A stretch of DNA of 64,000 bases from Ichthyophis bannanicus (Eukaryota > Chordata > Amphibia > Gymnophiona > Ichthyophiidae), in NCBI GenBank assembly GCA_033557465.1, contig CM066036.1:586541574-586605573 (forward strand), read 5' to 3'. The notes beneath the pieces are model-generated. The model was not told the origin of the DNA. It made no database searches and saw only the letters and a list, made by a program, of their open reading frames with translations. This document shows positions 20,488 to 30,734 of the stretch, in pieces. Positions within the stretch are counted from its first letter, which is position 1. Each line of letters starts with the position of its first letter. The translations under genes and the position numbers were made by a program.

Positions 20488-21339
20488 AAACAAATCCTAG
20501 CTACATCAAACTATTACCTTATAAACTATACTCATACTCAACCCAATTGAATTATATCAGCTCGTATCAAAAAGGGACTTAGCAGAGTCTGGAGTTCAAT
20601 TCTTTAACCCATCTTCTCCTCCTGGGATCTGCTGTGCTGGGGATGTTGAGGAGAGAGTGTCTCCTCTAAGGAGGAGGACGTTTCAGCCATTGTTTAACAG
20701 CAAAACCTAATGACCAGGCTTGAGAAGAATATGACGTAGGTATTTTTACTTTTGCAGGAGTAGATTGTAAGCCATAGTCTGCAAATACAATTTATTAAGA
20801 GGTTACTGCAGCCAGCCTAAACTCAGCCTTAAGCTACTCTCAAAGGTCGTTGTTATTTTTATCAAGAATAGTCTTTCCTGGCCTTTGTAATTTCTCTTTT
20901 ATCTTCATCTGCAATTAGCACACTGCATGAACTGTTTCCCTTTCCTGTGTTTTCACTTTGGAAGAACTCCAATGCTACAAAGATTTGAAATATGAAGACT
21001 GTGTATCTACTCTACTTCGTTGTGACTAATCCATATTGCAAGGAGGCTGGGGGAGGGGGACTGAATTCCAGTACAAGGGTGATGTCTTAGCTGAAGTGCC
21101 CTGTTGAATGAATATAATAATTAAGAGTACAGTTGGCATAAGTACCCCTCCAGTTGATTGCATGTGGCAGGTGAATAGATGTTCTCAACACAGCGTATTC
21201 TGAAGGTCTCTCTCCTGTTTCAACCTGGTCTTCCCTGCTTGTTGGTGGAAAGCAAGTCAGTTGGCTGAAGTTTTTTCTCAGAAGTTTGATTCCGGTTATG
21301 ATTATTTTGTTGAGTGCAAGACTTGGATTATGTGTGTTT
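20488..21339. other. Stretch without recognised gene
   Basis: Unique-looking DNA with no transposon protein or RNA gene that I recognise. A purine-rich run lies near 20640-20690. The part at 20740-20960 is AT/pyrimidine-rich and could hold non-coding conserved sequence, but nothing directly supports that. Confidence 0.35.
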
Positions 21340-21703
21340 CTACAGCAGGGCCATACCGAGATTGAATCGCGCTCTGTGCGACTTGCACAACGGGCGCGCG
21401 CCCCCCTTCCCCCGCAGTGGGAGAGAAGAGGCGCGCCCGCTGTGTAAGTTGCCGGCATGCTAAGCAGATCTGTTCCTCCCTTCTCTGACGGCGTGTCAGA
21501 GCAGGGAGGGACAGATGTGCTTAGCATGTCACGAGAAGGCTTAAGGGGCGCATTTCAGATGTCTGCCATTGCCTGCCGCCACTGAGTGAAGAAAAAGTGG
21601 CGGCGGCAGGCAACGGCAGACATCTGAAATGCGCCCCTTAAGCCTTTGCGCCCTGTGTGGCCGCACTGCTCGCACAGGGCTAGGTACGGTTCTGTTCTAC
21701 AGT
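21340..21703. mobile_element. Foldback element with two long hairpins
   Basis: Two consecutive hairpins are visible: 21454-21488 with 21496-21530, and 21536-21580 with 21602-21646 (45-bp arms, about one mismatch). An outer inverted pair (21371-21380 with 21671-21680) and similar ends ('acagcagggccatacc' and, inverted, 'ggtacggttctgttctacag') bound the whole. GC content is far above the surroundings. No coding sequence is present. It resembles a MITE/foldback DNA transposon of unknown superfamily. Confidence 0.7.
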
Positions 21704-22345
21704 ACTAAGCAATGGTTCCTTAGAGCTACACTAGGTAAATAAGGCATTATACTTAGTGATGGAGTTTTTAGCCTCAATGCTCATGATTCATTAAGGCTTT
21801 TCCCTGCAACTGCACAGTGGGTAATAGCTTTTGATGAATGGTACTATCTGATAAAATCAATGCTACTTATAGCAAGAGTGATTTGTCAGTAATGGCATCC
21901 ATAATCAAGAGTAATTTTCATTAAAAAGCAAGAAAATTAACCACAGGTAAAATAAAAGTCCATTGGGCCTCTCCTGCACACTGCTGTGCAGAAGGTCTGG
22001 TTTGTTTCCTCGCTTATGCTCACTGCACTGGCCAAGAATGGGAATACTTCAAAGGCAATGTTCTCAGCTGCTGGTGGCAGAAAGAGTCTCAGCCGTAACT
22101 CAACAGAGACATCTATCAATGGGATTAGAGTGCATGCATACCAAGTTCCAGTTGGAGCTGTGATCTGGGGCCCTAACCAAGAACTGTAATGGTTTGAATG
22201 GATAGGAATGGTGAAAAAAAACTCCAAATAGTTGTAAATGAAAGATTATGGTGCCATTGGTCTAATAGAGGCCACATCCAATGAACAGGAAACCACAATC
22301 AGATTTTGATTGCACAATGAGTGAAAATATATTTTCTGTGATAAG
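21704..22345. other. Stretch without recognised gene
   Basis: Short open frames exist on both strands around 21937-22227, but neither translation resembles a family I know and neither has splice signals I can support. Treated as non-coding. Confidence 0.35.
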
Positions 22346-23180
22346 TCTTAATTGTGCTACATTGTAGCTTCATTGCATGTCCTCTAGTTTTTCTACTTCT
22401 TGAAGGAGTAAACAACCAATCTATGTTTACTCGTTCCATTCCACTCGTTATTTTATAGATCTCTGATATCTCCGCTCAGCAATCTCTCTTCCAACCGCAA
22501 GAGTCCTAATCTTTTAAGCCTTTATTTATTTAGTCAGTTTTGTATACCACCTTATCCTTCAATCAAAGTGGTTAACACAGATTGTAGGGATACATTTAAC
22601 AGGAAAGGGGGTCAGACATACAAACATACAGATTATCTACATTTAGTTCTCATCTGAGTGTGGTTGTCAGTGGGTCGATTGCAGTGGAGACCAGTGCTTG
22701 GCAAATTACATTTCTTGGCCATAGGGCTCTGTGAGCAGAAGGGTCTTGAGAGACTTGCAGAAGTCCTTGGTGTCATTTAGGGCCCTTAGTTCCTCAGGGA
22801 GGGCATTCCATAGGGCAGGAGCTGACTGTGAGGGAGCCATTTTAGACGTGGCTTGTTTTGTTTTATGATATCCTGCTGGCATGCTGAGGCTGTTACCATT
22901 GTTGAACCTCCTAGGTCTGCTAGTTATTTCCCTGATTATTAAATCCTGGAGCACGTCTGCTGAACAGTGGTGGATGACTTTGAATATGTTCAGGATTGAC
23001 TTGTATTTCGCCCTTGCCTTTCCTCATAACGGTATCCTTCCATCCCTTTTATCATTTTGATTGCTCTTCTCCATACCTTTTCTAATTCCACTATATCCTA
23101 TTTAAGATATGGCAGTCAGAATTGCACACAGTATTAGAGGTGCAATCACACCATGGGGCGATACAGAGAAATTATAATCT
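22346..23180 (-). mobile_element. CR1 LINE 3' fragment, interrupted
   Basis: The two outer parts (22346-22518 and 23019-23180) match the C-terminal end of CR1 ORF2 as seen at about 60125-60460, in the same minus orientation and with moderate divergence. A 500-bp LINE tail (22519-23018) sits between them. The right side stops at the DIRS element, within 'attataatctc'. Confidence 0.8.
22519..23018 (-). mobile_element. L2-like LINE tail nested in CR1
   Basis: The minus reading includes 'PALWNALPEELRALNDTKDF', followed by 'CKSLKTLLL', the usual C-terminal end of CR1/L2-group LINEs. The 3' end reads as an inverted 'accaccttatcct'/TAAA tail next to 22519. Subfamily is not certain. It is younger than the CR1 it splits. 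Confidence 0.65.
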
Positions 23181-23335
23181 CCTGGAACAAGCAGGAATGT
23201 AGTCTTCACATATGGGTATTGTCGTACCGACGGAACCTGCGCGGGAACGCTCCCTAGCGTCCAATAGGAACGCTTTTGGGAGCATCCCTCAGCACATGCG
23301 CGCCGCCTTCCCGTCTTTCCAACTGTCCCTCTTCA
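23179..23335. repeat. DIRS-1 left inverted terminal repeat
   Basis: It is inverted relative to 28660-28845 over about 150 bp, including 'gcgcgggaacgctcc' and 'ttttgggagcatccctcagc'. The outer ~40 bp recur, inverted, in the internal complementary region at about 28468-28508. Confidence 0.85.
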
Positions 23336-23571
23336 GTTCTTCGTTTTACGCGGAGCCGACAGGATCCATACCCTGTCACCGCAGAAAATTCCGTCTTTAA
23401 AATTCTTTTCTTGTGGTCGCATTTGCCTGCCGCACGACGCATACCGGTACCACCGGTTCTTTTCTTTTCTTTAAAAAAAACCAACTTATACTTTGAACTG
23501 TTTCTCTTCAGAAACTTTTCTTTTTTGTTGCTAGGCGCCATTTTGAGCACTAGGCCCCATATTCCTAAAAC

Positions 23572-25528
23572 ATGGAAAAACCAACTAGTGGTTTTAAAAA
23601 ATGTACTAAGTGTGGCGGTACCGTTTCCGTCACTGACACCCGTGATTGGTGTCTCAAATGTTTAGGGCCTGAACATTCTCCATCTGAATGTCTCTCCTGT
23701 ATGGGGATGACTAAAAGAGGAAGACAGAACTGGGCTGCAAAGCTCGGTACCCTCTTTTCTTCGGATACCAGATCCATTGCATCAATATCTTCAAGGGCCT
23801 CCTCTTCCTCCCATGGATCTCAGGTAACTAAACATAAAAGCTGGTCCTCAAAGGGTAGCTCTCCTGCTAAGCATCGAGAGGCCATTGGCATTGCCCTTGA
23901 GGGAACCACACCGGCAAAGCAGCCCCGGAGGGAGGCTTCGGCTTCCAAAGCATCAATGGGGCTCCAGGATGTTCTCGAGGCCTCGACCTCGCAAGAACTA
24001 CCTGTGCCATGCTCAGGGGTCCCGGCCGTTTTCACCGGTACCGACACCCAGGCATTGGCAGCGTCAATAGACCAGAGGTTTCTCGCTATCGAACGCAGCA
24101 TCGCAGCTCTTCTCTCAGCTGTGGTACCGTTGGTCCAATGGGCACCGGTACCAACATCGACACCGATGCCGGTACCTACACTGGTACAGACACCGGTACC
24201 GGTACCGACGATACCGGTACCGATGGTACCAGCCCCGGTGGGAATTCTTCCCACGCCATCTGGAATCGACAGATCGGTACCGGTTCAACTTCGATCGATA
24301 CTGGGACTGTGCATTGCATGAGCGTCATAGTCAGGAATACTTCGAATCCTCCGATTCTGAAGACTCTGACAATTCTGCTGGTACTAGAGTGTTTCTCCCA
24401 GAAGATCCCTCTTCTCCCCAATGCAGAATGTCACCTCCAGAGGACATGTCTTTTCAGGATTTTATTTGTGATATGGCCAAGGGCCTTTCAATCACGGTGG
24501 CTCCTGAAGAGGAACCCAGAGCAAAGGAATTGGAAATTCTCCAATATCCTAAAGCTCCAAAGGAGGCAGCCACTCTGCCCATCCATGAAATTCTGCATAA
24601 CCTGATGCTCAGAATGTGGGAGACACCTCTGACTGCATCTCCTCACTCTAGGAGACTTGATACTATGTATCGAGTTCCGCCATGTCCTGGATTTCAAAAG
24701 ACTCAGCTGCCACACCATTCAATGGTGGTGGAGTCAGCCATGTGTAGGATGAAAAGTGCAAAGAGGCATGCATCCAATCCTCCAGGTTGTGAATGCAGGA
24801 CTCTGGACGCTTTTGGGCGCCAAACTTTTCAGGCTTCCATGCTTTCAGCTAGGATCAGTTCATATATACTATATATGGGCATGTTCCTCAAGGAAGTTAC
24901 AGGAGACTTGGAGCTTTTGAGCCCATTTCTCCCAGATGACAAGAGACAAGACTTTCTTGCTCTAGTTAAGCATGCTCAAGATGTCTCCAAGTTTGTAAAT
25001 CATGCAGCCTTTGACTGCTTTGAATGCATCAGCAGAACCTCTGCTGTTGCCATTGGCGCACGATGGATTGCCTGGCTTCAGGCATCAGACTTGGAGACTT
25101 GGGTACAGAACAAGTTAGGCAACATTCCTTGCACGGGAGAGAATCTCTTTGGCAAGAACTGGCAGAAAAGGGCTAACGAGTTAGATGCTGACAACACTAC
25201 TCTAGATAGTCAAAATCTACAGCCACTCCAGCCAAAAAGAAGCCTTATAAAAAACCCTCTTTCAGCAAAAAGAGGAAATTTTATCCTTCCTATACCCAGC
25301 AGAGTCAAACTCAGGGTCAGGTTGCCCAAAAGGGACAAACTAGACAGCAAAAGAAGCCAAAAGGCCCAAGGGCCCAACCAGCTCTGCAGGTTCAGCCCCC
25401 TCAAGGGCTTTGACTCTTTCCTAGAGAGCTTAGCCTTCCTGCCTCTGACGGGTCCCCAACCTCCCAATATCCCAGGCAGGTTATGCCACTTTGCCAACAG
25501 ATGGCATCAGATAACAGCAGAAGATTGA
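23572..25528 (+). pseudogene. DIRS-1 gag-like region (two frames)
   Basis: The first part (23572-24321, 249 aa) begins MEKPTSGFKKCTKCGG and has Cys pairs ('CTKC', 'WCLKC', 'CLSC') with a His, a likely zinc-binding module. A Ser/Lys-rich part follows, then Pro/Val/Thr repeats encoded by GGTACC-rich DNA. The second part (24314-25528, 404 aa) is in another frame. It begins with an acidic Ser/Asp stretch and contains helical text ('FQDFICDMAKGL', 'HEILHNLMLRMWETPL', 'VALKHAQDVSKFV'-like), as in DIRS ORF1 proteins, ending in a basic tail. The natural protein probably reads across both parts and a frameshift in the repeat. It would package the RNA. Confidence 0.7.
24020..24300 (+). repeat. GGTACC/ACCGGT-rich degenerate tandem stretch
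   Basis: Many overlapping 'accggtacc' and 'ggtaccg' units occur with 'acaccg' spacers, encoding Pro/Val/Thr repeats of the gag-like protein. The same 'tcggtaccg' word is present in the right terminal repeat and, altered, in the left. Instability of this repeat could explain the frame change between the two gag parts. Confidence 0.6.
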
Positions 25529-25531
25529 ACT

Positions 25532-26372
25532 TTGTCCATTATAGGAGAAGGGTACAAGCTTCATTTTCACAGCATGCCCCCTCCTACAATTCTAAAGCAA
25601 TTCAATTCTCAAACCTCTGCAGATCATCTGCTAGATCACGAAGTCTCAACACTTCTTGCCCAAGGGACAATAAAGGAGGTACCCATTCTACAACGGGGTG
25701 CAGGGTTCTACTCCCCCTATTTTCTTATTCCAAAGAAAACAGGAGGACACAGACCCATTTTAGACCTCAGAGAACTGAACAAATACCTGTTTCGAGAGAA
25801 GTTCAAAATGATTTCTCTAGGAACTCTTCTGCCATACCTTCAAAGCCAGGATTGGCTTTGCTCTCTAGACTTAAAGGATGCATACACTCACATTCTGATC
25901 CATCCAGATCACAGGAAATTGTTACGATTCCTTTTCAAAGGAAAACATTTCCAGTACAGGGTTCTTCCCTTTGGTATGGCTTCAGCACCAAGGGTATTCA
26001 CGAAATGCATGGCAGTATAAGCTGCATTTCTGCAAACCCTGGGGATATTCGTCTTCCCTTACTTAGACGACTGGCTCATTCGAGCTCCTACAGTTGCAGA
26101 GGCCAGCACTGCACTGTCTCGCACAATGCGAATCCTCCAATACCTGGGGTTGGTAATAAACTTCCCAAAATCCCAACTTGTTCCTTCCCAGAACAAGTTG
26201 GGATAACAGACAGGCAAAGGCTTTCCTTCCACAGGCCCGGTGTCTTCGCATAATGCAATTAGCTTCTCAAGCAGCGGGGAAATCCTCCCTAACTGCTCGA
26301 GAGCTACTACAGTTGCTGGGACATATGGCATCCACAGTTCATGTAGTCCCATATGCTCGCCTCCACATGTGA
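25532..26372 (+). pseudogene. DIRS-1 reverse transcriptase
   Basis: RT motifs: 'GYKLHFHSMPPP', 'FYSPYFLIPKKTGGHRPILD' (the K-x-G-G-x-R-P-I-L-D box), 'SLDLKDAYTHILIHPDHRK', 'VLPFGMASAPRVFTKCM', and past a TAA (26018-26020) the catalytic 'PYLDDWLIRAP' (YLDD at about 26060-26071). A frame change follows between about 26150 and 26200. Then 'RELLQLLGHMASTVHVVPYARLHM' ends at a TGA near 26370. YLDD and the following WLI are typical of DIRS RTs. Defective as read. Confidence 0.85.
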
Positions 26373-27314
26373 GCAGCTCAGTGGACCCTATCCACACAGT
26401 GGACACAGGCCACAGGTCATTTATCAGACAAAATAATAAACTCTCAACGATTAATTTTGTCCCTCCAATGGTGGCAATCACTAGAAAATCTGACAGTGGG
26501 GTCTCCTTTTCATCAACCCCTCTTTCAGGCCACCTTAACAGATGCATCACAGGTGGGTTGGGGAGCACACCTGAATCATCTCTCTACCCAGGGCACCTGG
26601 ACTCCACAGGAGGCTGGTCTACACATAAACCTCCTGGAATTAAGAGCAATCTATTTAGCACTTCGAGTATTCCACGCCCAGCTCAGCTACAAGACAGTCC
26701 TATTCCAGACGGACAATCAAGTAGCCATGTTCTATGTGAACAAGCAGGGCGGGACAGGCTCTCTGTCATTATGCAACGAAGCTTTACGACTGTGGGCCCT
26801 CGCCAGAGAGTATCAAATTCACCTTTTAGTGGTATATCTTCCAGGCATTCAAAACCTTTGGGCAGACAAACTCAGTCGAGTACTGCTGCCTCACGAGTGG
26901 TCCCTCCACCTAGACTAGGTGGCAAAGATATTTCATCTCTGGGGCACTCCAGACATAGACCTCTTTGCAAGTCCACTGAATGCCAAACTTCCTCGGTTCT
27001 GTTCCAGGATTCCAGCTCACAATTGTCAGGCAAGGGATGCCTTCCTCCTTCACTGGGGTCAGGACTTCCTTTATGCCTTCCCACCCATTCCCCTCACCAG
27101 AACACTCTTCAAGCTTCAGAGAGACAGGGGTCGCATGATTCTCATAGCGCCACGATGGCCACGCCAAGCGTGGTATCCCCTGCTTCTACATCTCTCTCAA
27201 GCTGCACCTCTGGAGTTAGGTCATGCTCCATATCTCCTTTCCCAAGAGGATGGGACGCTATGGCACCCGAATCCCCAATCCCTGCATCTCACGGCCTGGT
27301 TGCTGAAGGCTTAG
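26373..27314 (+). pseudogene. DIRS-1 RNase H and downstream conserved domain
   Basis: RNase H: 'TLTDASQVGWGAHL' (Asp), 'NLLELRAIYLALRVF' (Glu), 'LFQTDNQVAMFYVNKQGG' (Asp) and 'LPGIQNLWADKLSR' (last Asp). After a TAG near 26916 the reading resumes at 26919 with 'WGTPDIDLFASPLNAKLPRF' and 'MILIAPRWPRQAWYPLLL', a segment found downstream of RNase H in DIRS elements. The reading is otherwise open to 27314. It removes template RNA; the later segment's role is not firmly known. Confidence 0.8.
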
Positions 27315-27361
27315 ACTTCCAGGATTTCAACCTGTCCCAACAGGTAAAAGATATCCTTTAG

Positions 27362-28481
27362 GCTTCTAGGAAACTTTCCACAAGAAGATCTTATGCCTTC
27401 AAGTGGAAACGTTTTACTATATGGTGCTCCAAGAAGGGATTAAACCCCCTTGTCATACCTTTAGAATTGATACTAGAGTATCTCCTTCACTTATCGAATT
27501 CTGGTCTAAAGACCAATTCGGTAAGAGTCCATCTCAGTGCAATTGCAGCTTCTTATAAGCCTCTGAATGGACAACCGATTTCCTCTCATCCACTCATATC
27601 CAGATTTATGAGAGGTCTTCTATTAACCAAACCTCCCATCAAGCCACCACCAGTGGCATGGGATCTAAATCTAGTTCTCGGGCAGCTTATGAAGCCACCT
27701 TTTGAGCCTTTGGCCACTACAACCCTTAAGTTTTTGACCTGGAAGGTCATCTTCCTAATTGCAATCACCTCTGCACGTCGCATTAGTGAACTGCAAGCTT
27801 TAGTGGCTGATCCTCCTTATACTAGGTTTCATCATGATAAGGTTGTCCTTCGAACTCATCCACACTTTATGCCAAAGGTGGTTTCGCCTTTTCATTTAAA
27901 ATCAATCAATTTATCTTCCTGTATTTTTTCTGAGGCCTCATGCCTCTAATGCAGAAAGAAACCTTCATACTTTGGATTGTAAAAGAGTCTTAGCCTTTTA
28001 CCTACAGAGAACACAGCAACATAGAAAGTCCTCGCAGCTTTTTATAGCTTTTGACTCTAGTCATTTGGGACTTCCAGACTCCAAAAGAACTTTATCTAAA
28101 TGGATTGCCCAATGCATATCCTTTACTTATGAGAGTAAGGGTCTTCCTCTTCTAGGCCATGTCACAGCTCATAGCGTGAGAGCTATGGCAACTTCCATGG
28201 CTAATCTCCACTCTGTGTCTATCGATGACATTTGTCGAGCAGCCACTTGGGTTCGGTACACACCTTCACAGCCAATTACTGCCTGGATAAAGCCTCCCGT
28301 CGGGATGCCTTCTTTGGCCAAGCTGTTCTTCAAAATCTCTTTCAGACCTAATTTAACTCCTACCCACCAACCCTGGTGGAATGCCAGAGATCCATGGGAG
28401 GAAGTATTCCCACCTTTCCAGGGTGGCACCTTCCTGGGGCTATCTCCCTGGCATCTTCAGCTAGGGAGTCCCCATATGTGA
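27362..28481 (+). pseudogene. DIRS-1 tyrosine recombinase, frameshifted
   Basis: It begins 'ASRKLSTRRSYAFKWKRF' after a TAG, with the SAM-like N-terminal part 'NSVRVHLSAIAASY'. Catalytic residues: Arg in 'ITSARRISELQAL' (about 27770), His and Arg in 'TAHSVRAMATS' (28166-28200). The expected 'HTFTxxYCLD' Tyr is not in that frame. It appears in the neighbouring frame at 28277-28279 ('HTFTANYCLD'), so a one-base change near 28250 disconnects it. Another frame change lies near 27930-27960. In active relatives it integrates the circular DNA without duplicating the target. Confidence 0.82.
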
Positions 28482-28572
28482 AGACTACATTCCTGCTTGT
28501 TCCTGGAGATAGCGTATTTACTCACCTGTAACAGGTGATCTCCGGGAACAGCAGGAATTTAGTCTTCACAAC
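28468..28572. repeat. DIRS-1 internal complementary region
   Basis: The left half is the reverse complement of the left element end and the right half that of the right element end. The whole also forms an inverted repeat around 'tgtgaagactacattcctg' and 'caggaatttagtcttcaca'. In DIRS elements this region bridges the termini during circle formation. Confidence 0.8.
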
Positions 28573-28659
28573 CCACCCACCTCCCCTAGGAGTTGTCTCT
28601 CTATCTCTTTGTCTCTTTCCTCTCTCCCTCTATCCTTTCACTCAGCTACAAACTTAACT

Positions 28660-28845
28660 GAAGAGGGACAGTTGGAAAGGCGGGAAGGCAGCACGCATGT
28701 GCTGAGGGATGCTCCCAAAAGCGTTCCTATTGGACGCTGGGGAGCGTTCCCGCGCAGACTCCATCGGTACCGATGATACCCTTATGTGAAGACCAAATTC
28801 CTGATGTTCCCGGAGATCACCTGTTACAGGTAAGTAACTATGCTA
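28660..28845. repeat. DIRS-1 right inverted terminal repeat
   Basis: It mirrors 23179-23335, with substitutions such as 'ctggggagcg' against 'ctccctagcg' on the other strand. It extends a little further than the left repeat, to 'cacctgttacaggtaag'. The longer 3' repeat is usual for the family. Confidence 0.82.
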
Positions 28846-29310
28846 TATCCTTGGTAATACACAGGACAGTTACTGCCCTGTAATCAACTTAGAGATGGCT
28901 GTCCTTTCTGCCTCTGCCCATGTGGTGTGTTCTGGTTTAGGCTTAATGCAGGACACTATATAAAATCAGCATTTGTTGCTTTCTTTGTTTTGTGGGGTGG
29001 GAGTGCAGAGCACGAGTTTGGGGGGAGGGGTGCTATGAAGGGGAGAAGTTGGACAGGAGGGAGGAGAGAGAGAGAGAGTGTGAAATGCTGGAACATGTGT
29101 GAGAGGAGAGAAAATATGCTGCTCCATTTTGGAGGTTGGAGAAGAGGGAGGACAGATTCTGTAGGTGTATAAAAAGGAGCATATGCAGCAGAAGGAGGAA
29201 ATGGAGGAGCATAGGGAATGATGCTGGGGCAAGATGGAGGAAAGGCAGAGTGAAGGAATACTGGAGAAGGAGGTAGGTGGGTAGATGCTGAGGAAGGAAG
29301 ATGTAGGAGG
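28846..29310. other. Purine-rich stretch, no gene
   Basis: From about 29000 the plus strand is rich in GGA/GAGAG runs. The open frames here are products of that bias. Nothing else recognised. Confidence 0.4.
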
Positions 29311-30734
29311 TGTCACGCCCTTGCCCCTTACTTCCAGTATGGAGGGGCGTTGTTATCATAGAAAGTTTTACCTTTTAGCCTTTAACTGACTTGTTCTTTT
29401 GCAGTGCCTCTTGGGAAAGGTAGTTCAGTCACAATTCACTTGGCTTCAGGTAAAAACACTTGTAGTTGGCTCGAATAGTAAGGCAATGACAGAATTTATT
29501 GACTCAAACGCAAAGGTTCACAAATACTACCCTTGGATTCTTTCTCCAGGATTCTTCACAATACACATCAGTACATAAATAAACTCAAAGCAAACTTTTA
29601 GCTTATAGTGCTCTTCAACTCAAAGATAAAGCCTTCTAACAGTCAATGCTACCAGCTTGGCTAGCATTGCTGTTTAAAGCAAACAAAAACAGCATTCCTC
29701 AATGACAGTTTTCTGTTCTCATAGTCCCAAACACTTCTAGGCTGTTTGTCTTCTTACAAACAAAGTAAAACTTTTAACAGGAACAAAAACTTCTCATAAG
29801 CAAATAATGCTCTAGTCCAGCCTTTAGGAATATTCAAAAACAAAGCCAAAACTTTACTTTCTTTCACCATTAGCTCAGCTTCTTGCCGGTGCACTGCTCT
29901 GGATAACAGGTGTTTAAAAAGCCCAATCAGAGAGCTTCAGCTTGCTCTGGCTTTCTCAGCAAATGTATTTCTTCTTTAACACAGGACATGCACAAAACCA
30001 TCTACAGGCTTTCAAAGTTACCTGACTCTGAAGTTTTTCTCTTAAGGGAGGTTTTCCTTCAATCCCTCTGCAGTAAAGGATTGGCACAAGGAGCAAACCA
30101 TGTATGAGTCCTCGTCATTCACAGCTAGGTCTGGTTCACCTAGTTGCATAGGCTCTACCTCTCCTTCCAGTTCACAGGGTTCAGCTGACTGCCTTCTGTT
30201 AGAGCTGAGAGTATCCCTTGCAACTCTGCACTGCTCTGTATTAGACAAGCTTTCAAGGCTCATACCTGGGCCTGGGCTGGTAGCAGCAGCTTCTCCTCCC
30301 TAATGCTCTGGCCACCATTCTCCTGTGCTTCCTCGTCCTGTCCTCCAGCTTGTATTTCTGCTTGGGTCTGTCCCTGAGACTCTCTCTGGGACTCTCCTCC
30401 TCCTTTCCCTCTCTGCTTCTTCCTCTATCCTAGACTTAAATCCCCAAGTCTCCAGCCCCACTTCTTCTCCTCTCAGGTGATGGAGATCAGCTTGCCTCCT
30501 GGCAGCTGGGTGATTAGGGAACTCAGTGACGTAAGGGTCCTTTACCCTGGGTCTGTATTCCCTCTCCTTTTCTCCACTAGGGGACCTCTGAAACCTATCC
30601 CATCTGGGAATTTCCTGCTTTCTAGGTGTGATTGGGGTTCTGTTTCTCTGACCTTGTAGAATAGGTCCTTTTATAAGGGTGAATTCCTTTCCTTTATCCC
30701 TTTCTCCTCTGTCATGATAAACTTCCTTATCACA
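29311..30734 (-). mobile_element. Candidate solo LTR
   Basis: It begins TGTCACG, ends ATCACA (TG...CA with inverted TGT/ACA edges) and is flanked on both sides by GAGG (29307-29310 and 30735-30738), a possible 4-bp target duplication. It interrupts purine-rich DNA sharply. A TATAAAAGG box lies on the minus strand at about 30667-30676. No internal coding region is present. The family is unknown and the orientation is only suggested by the TATA-like box. Confidence 0.5.

Larger units (their letters stand above)
23179..28845 (+). mobile_element. DIRS-type tyrosine-recombinase retrotransposon (DIRS-1 of window)
   Basis: The full architecture is present: left inverted terminal repeat (about 23179-23335), gag-like ORFs, RT with RNase H, a post-RNase H domain, tyrosine recombinase, internal complementary region (28468-28572) and right inverted repeat (about 28660-28845). 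Both halves of the internal region match the outer ends of the two terminal repeats, as expected for DIRS replication through a circle. No target duplication is expected. Several stops and frameshifts make it defective. Confidence 0.88.

Noticed and set aside
21937..22227. Overlapping 96- and 67-codon frames as a host exon
   Set aside because: No similarity, no clear splice sites and competing frames on both strands.
23820..24605. Gly/Thr-rich open frames antisense and in the other frame of the DIRS gag repeat
   Set aside because: Shadows of the GGTACC repeat. Tandem repeats stay open in several frames.
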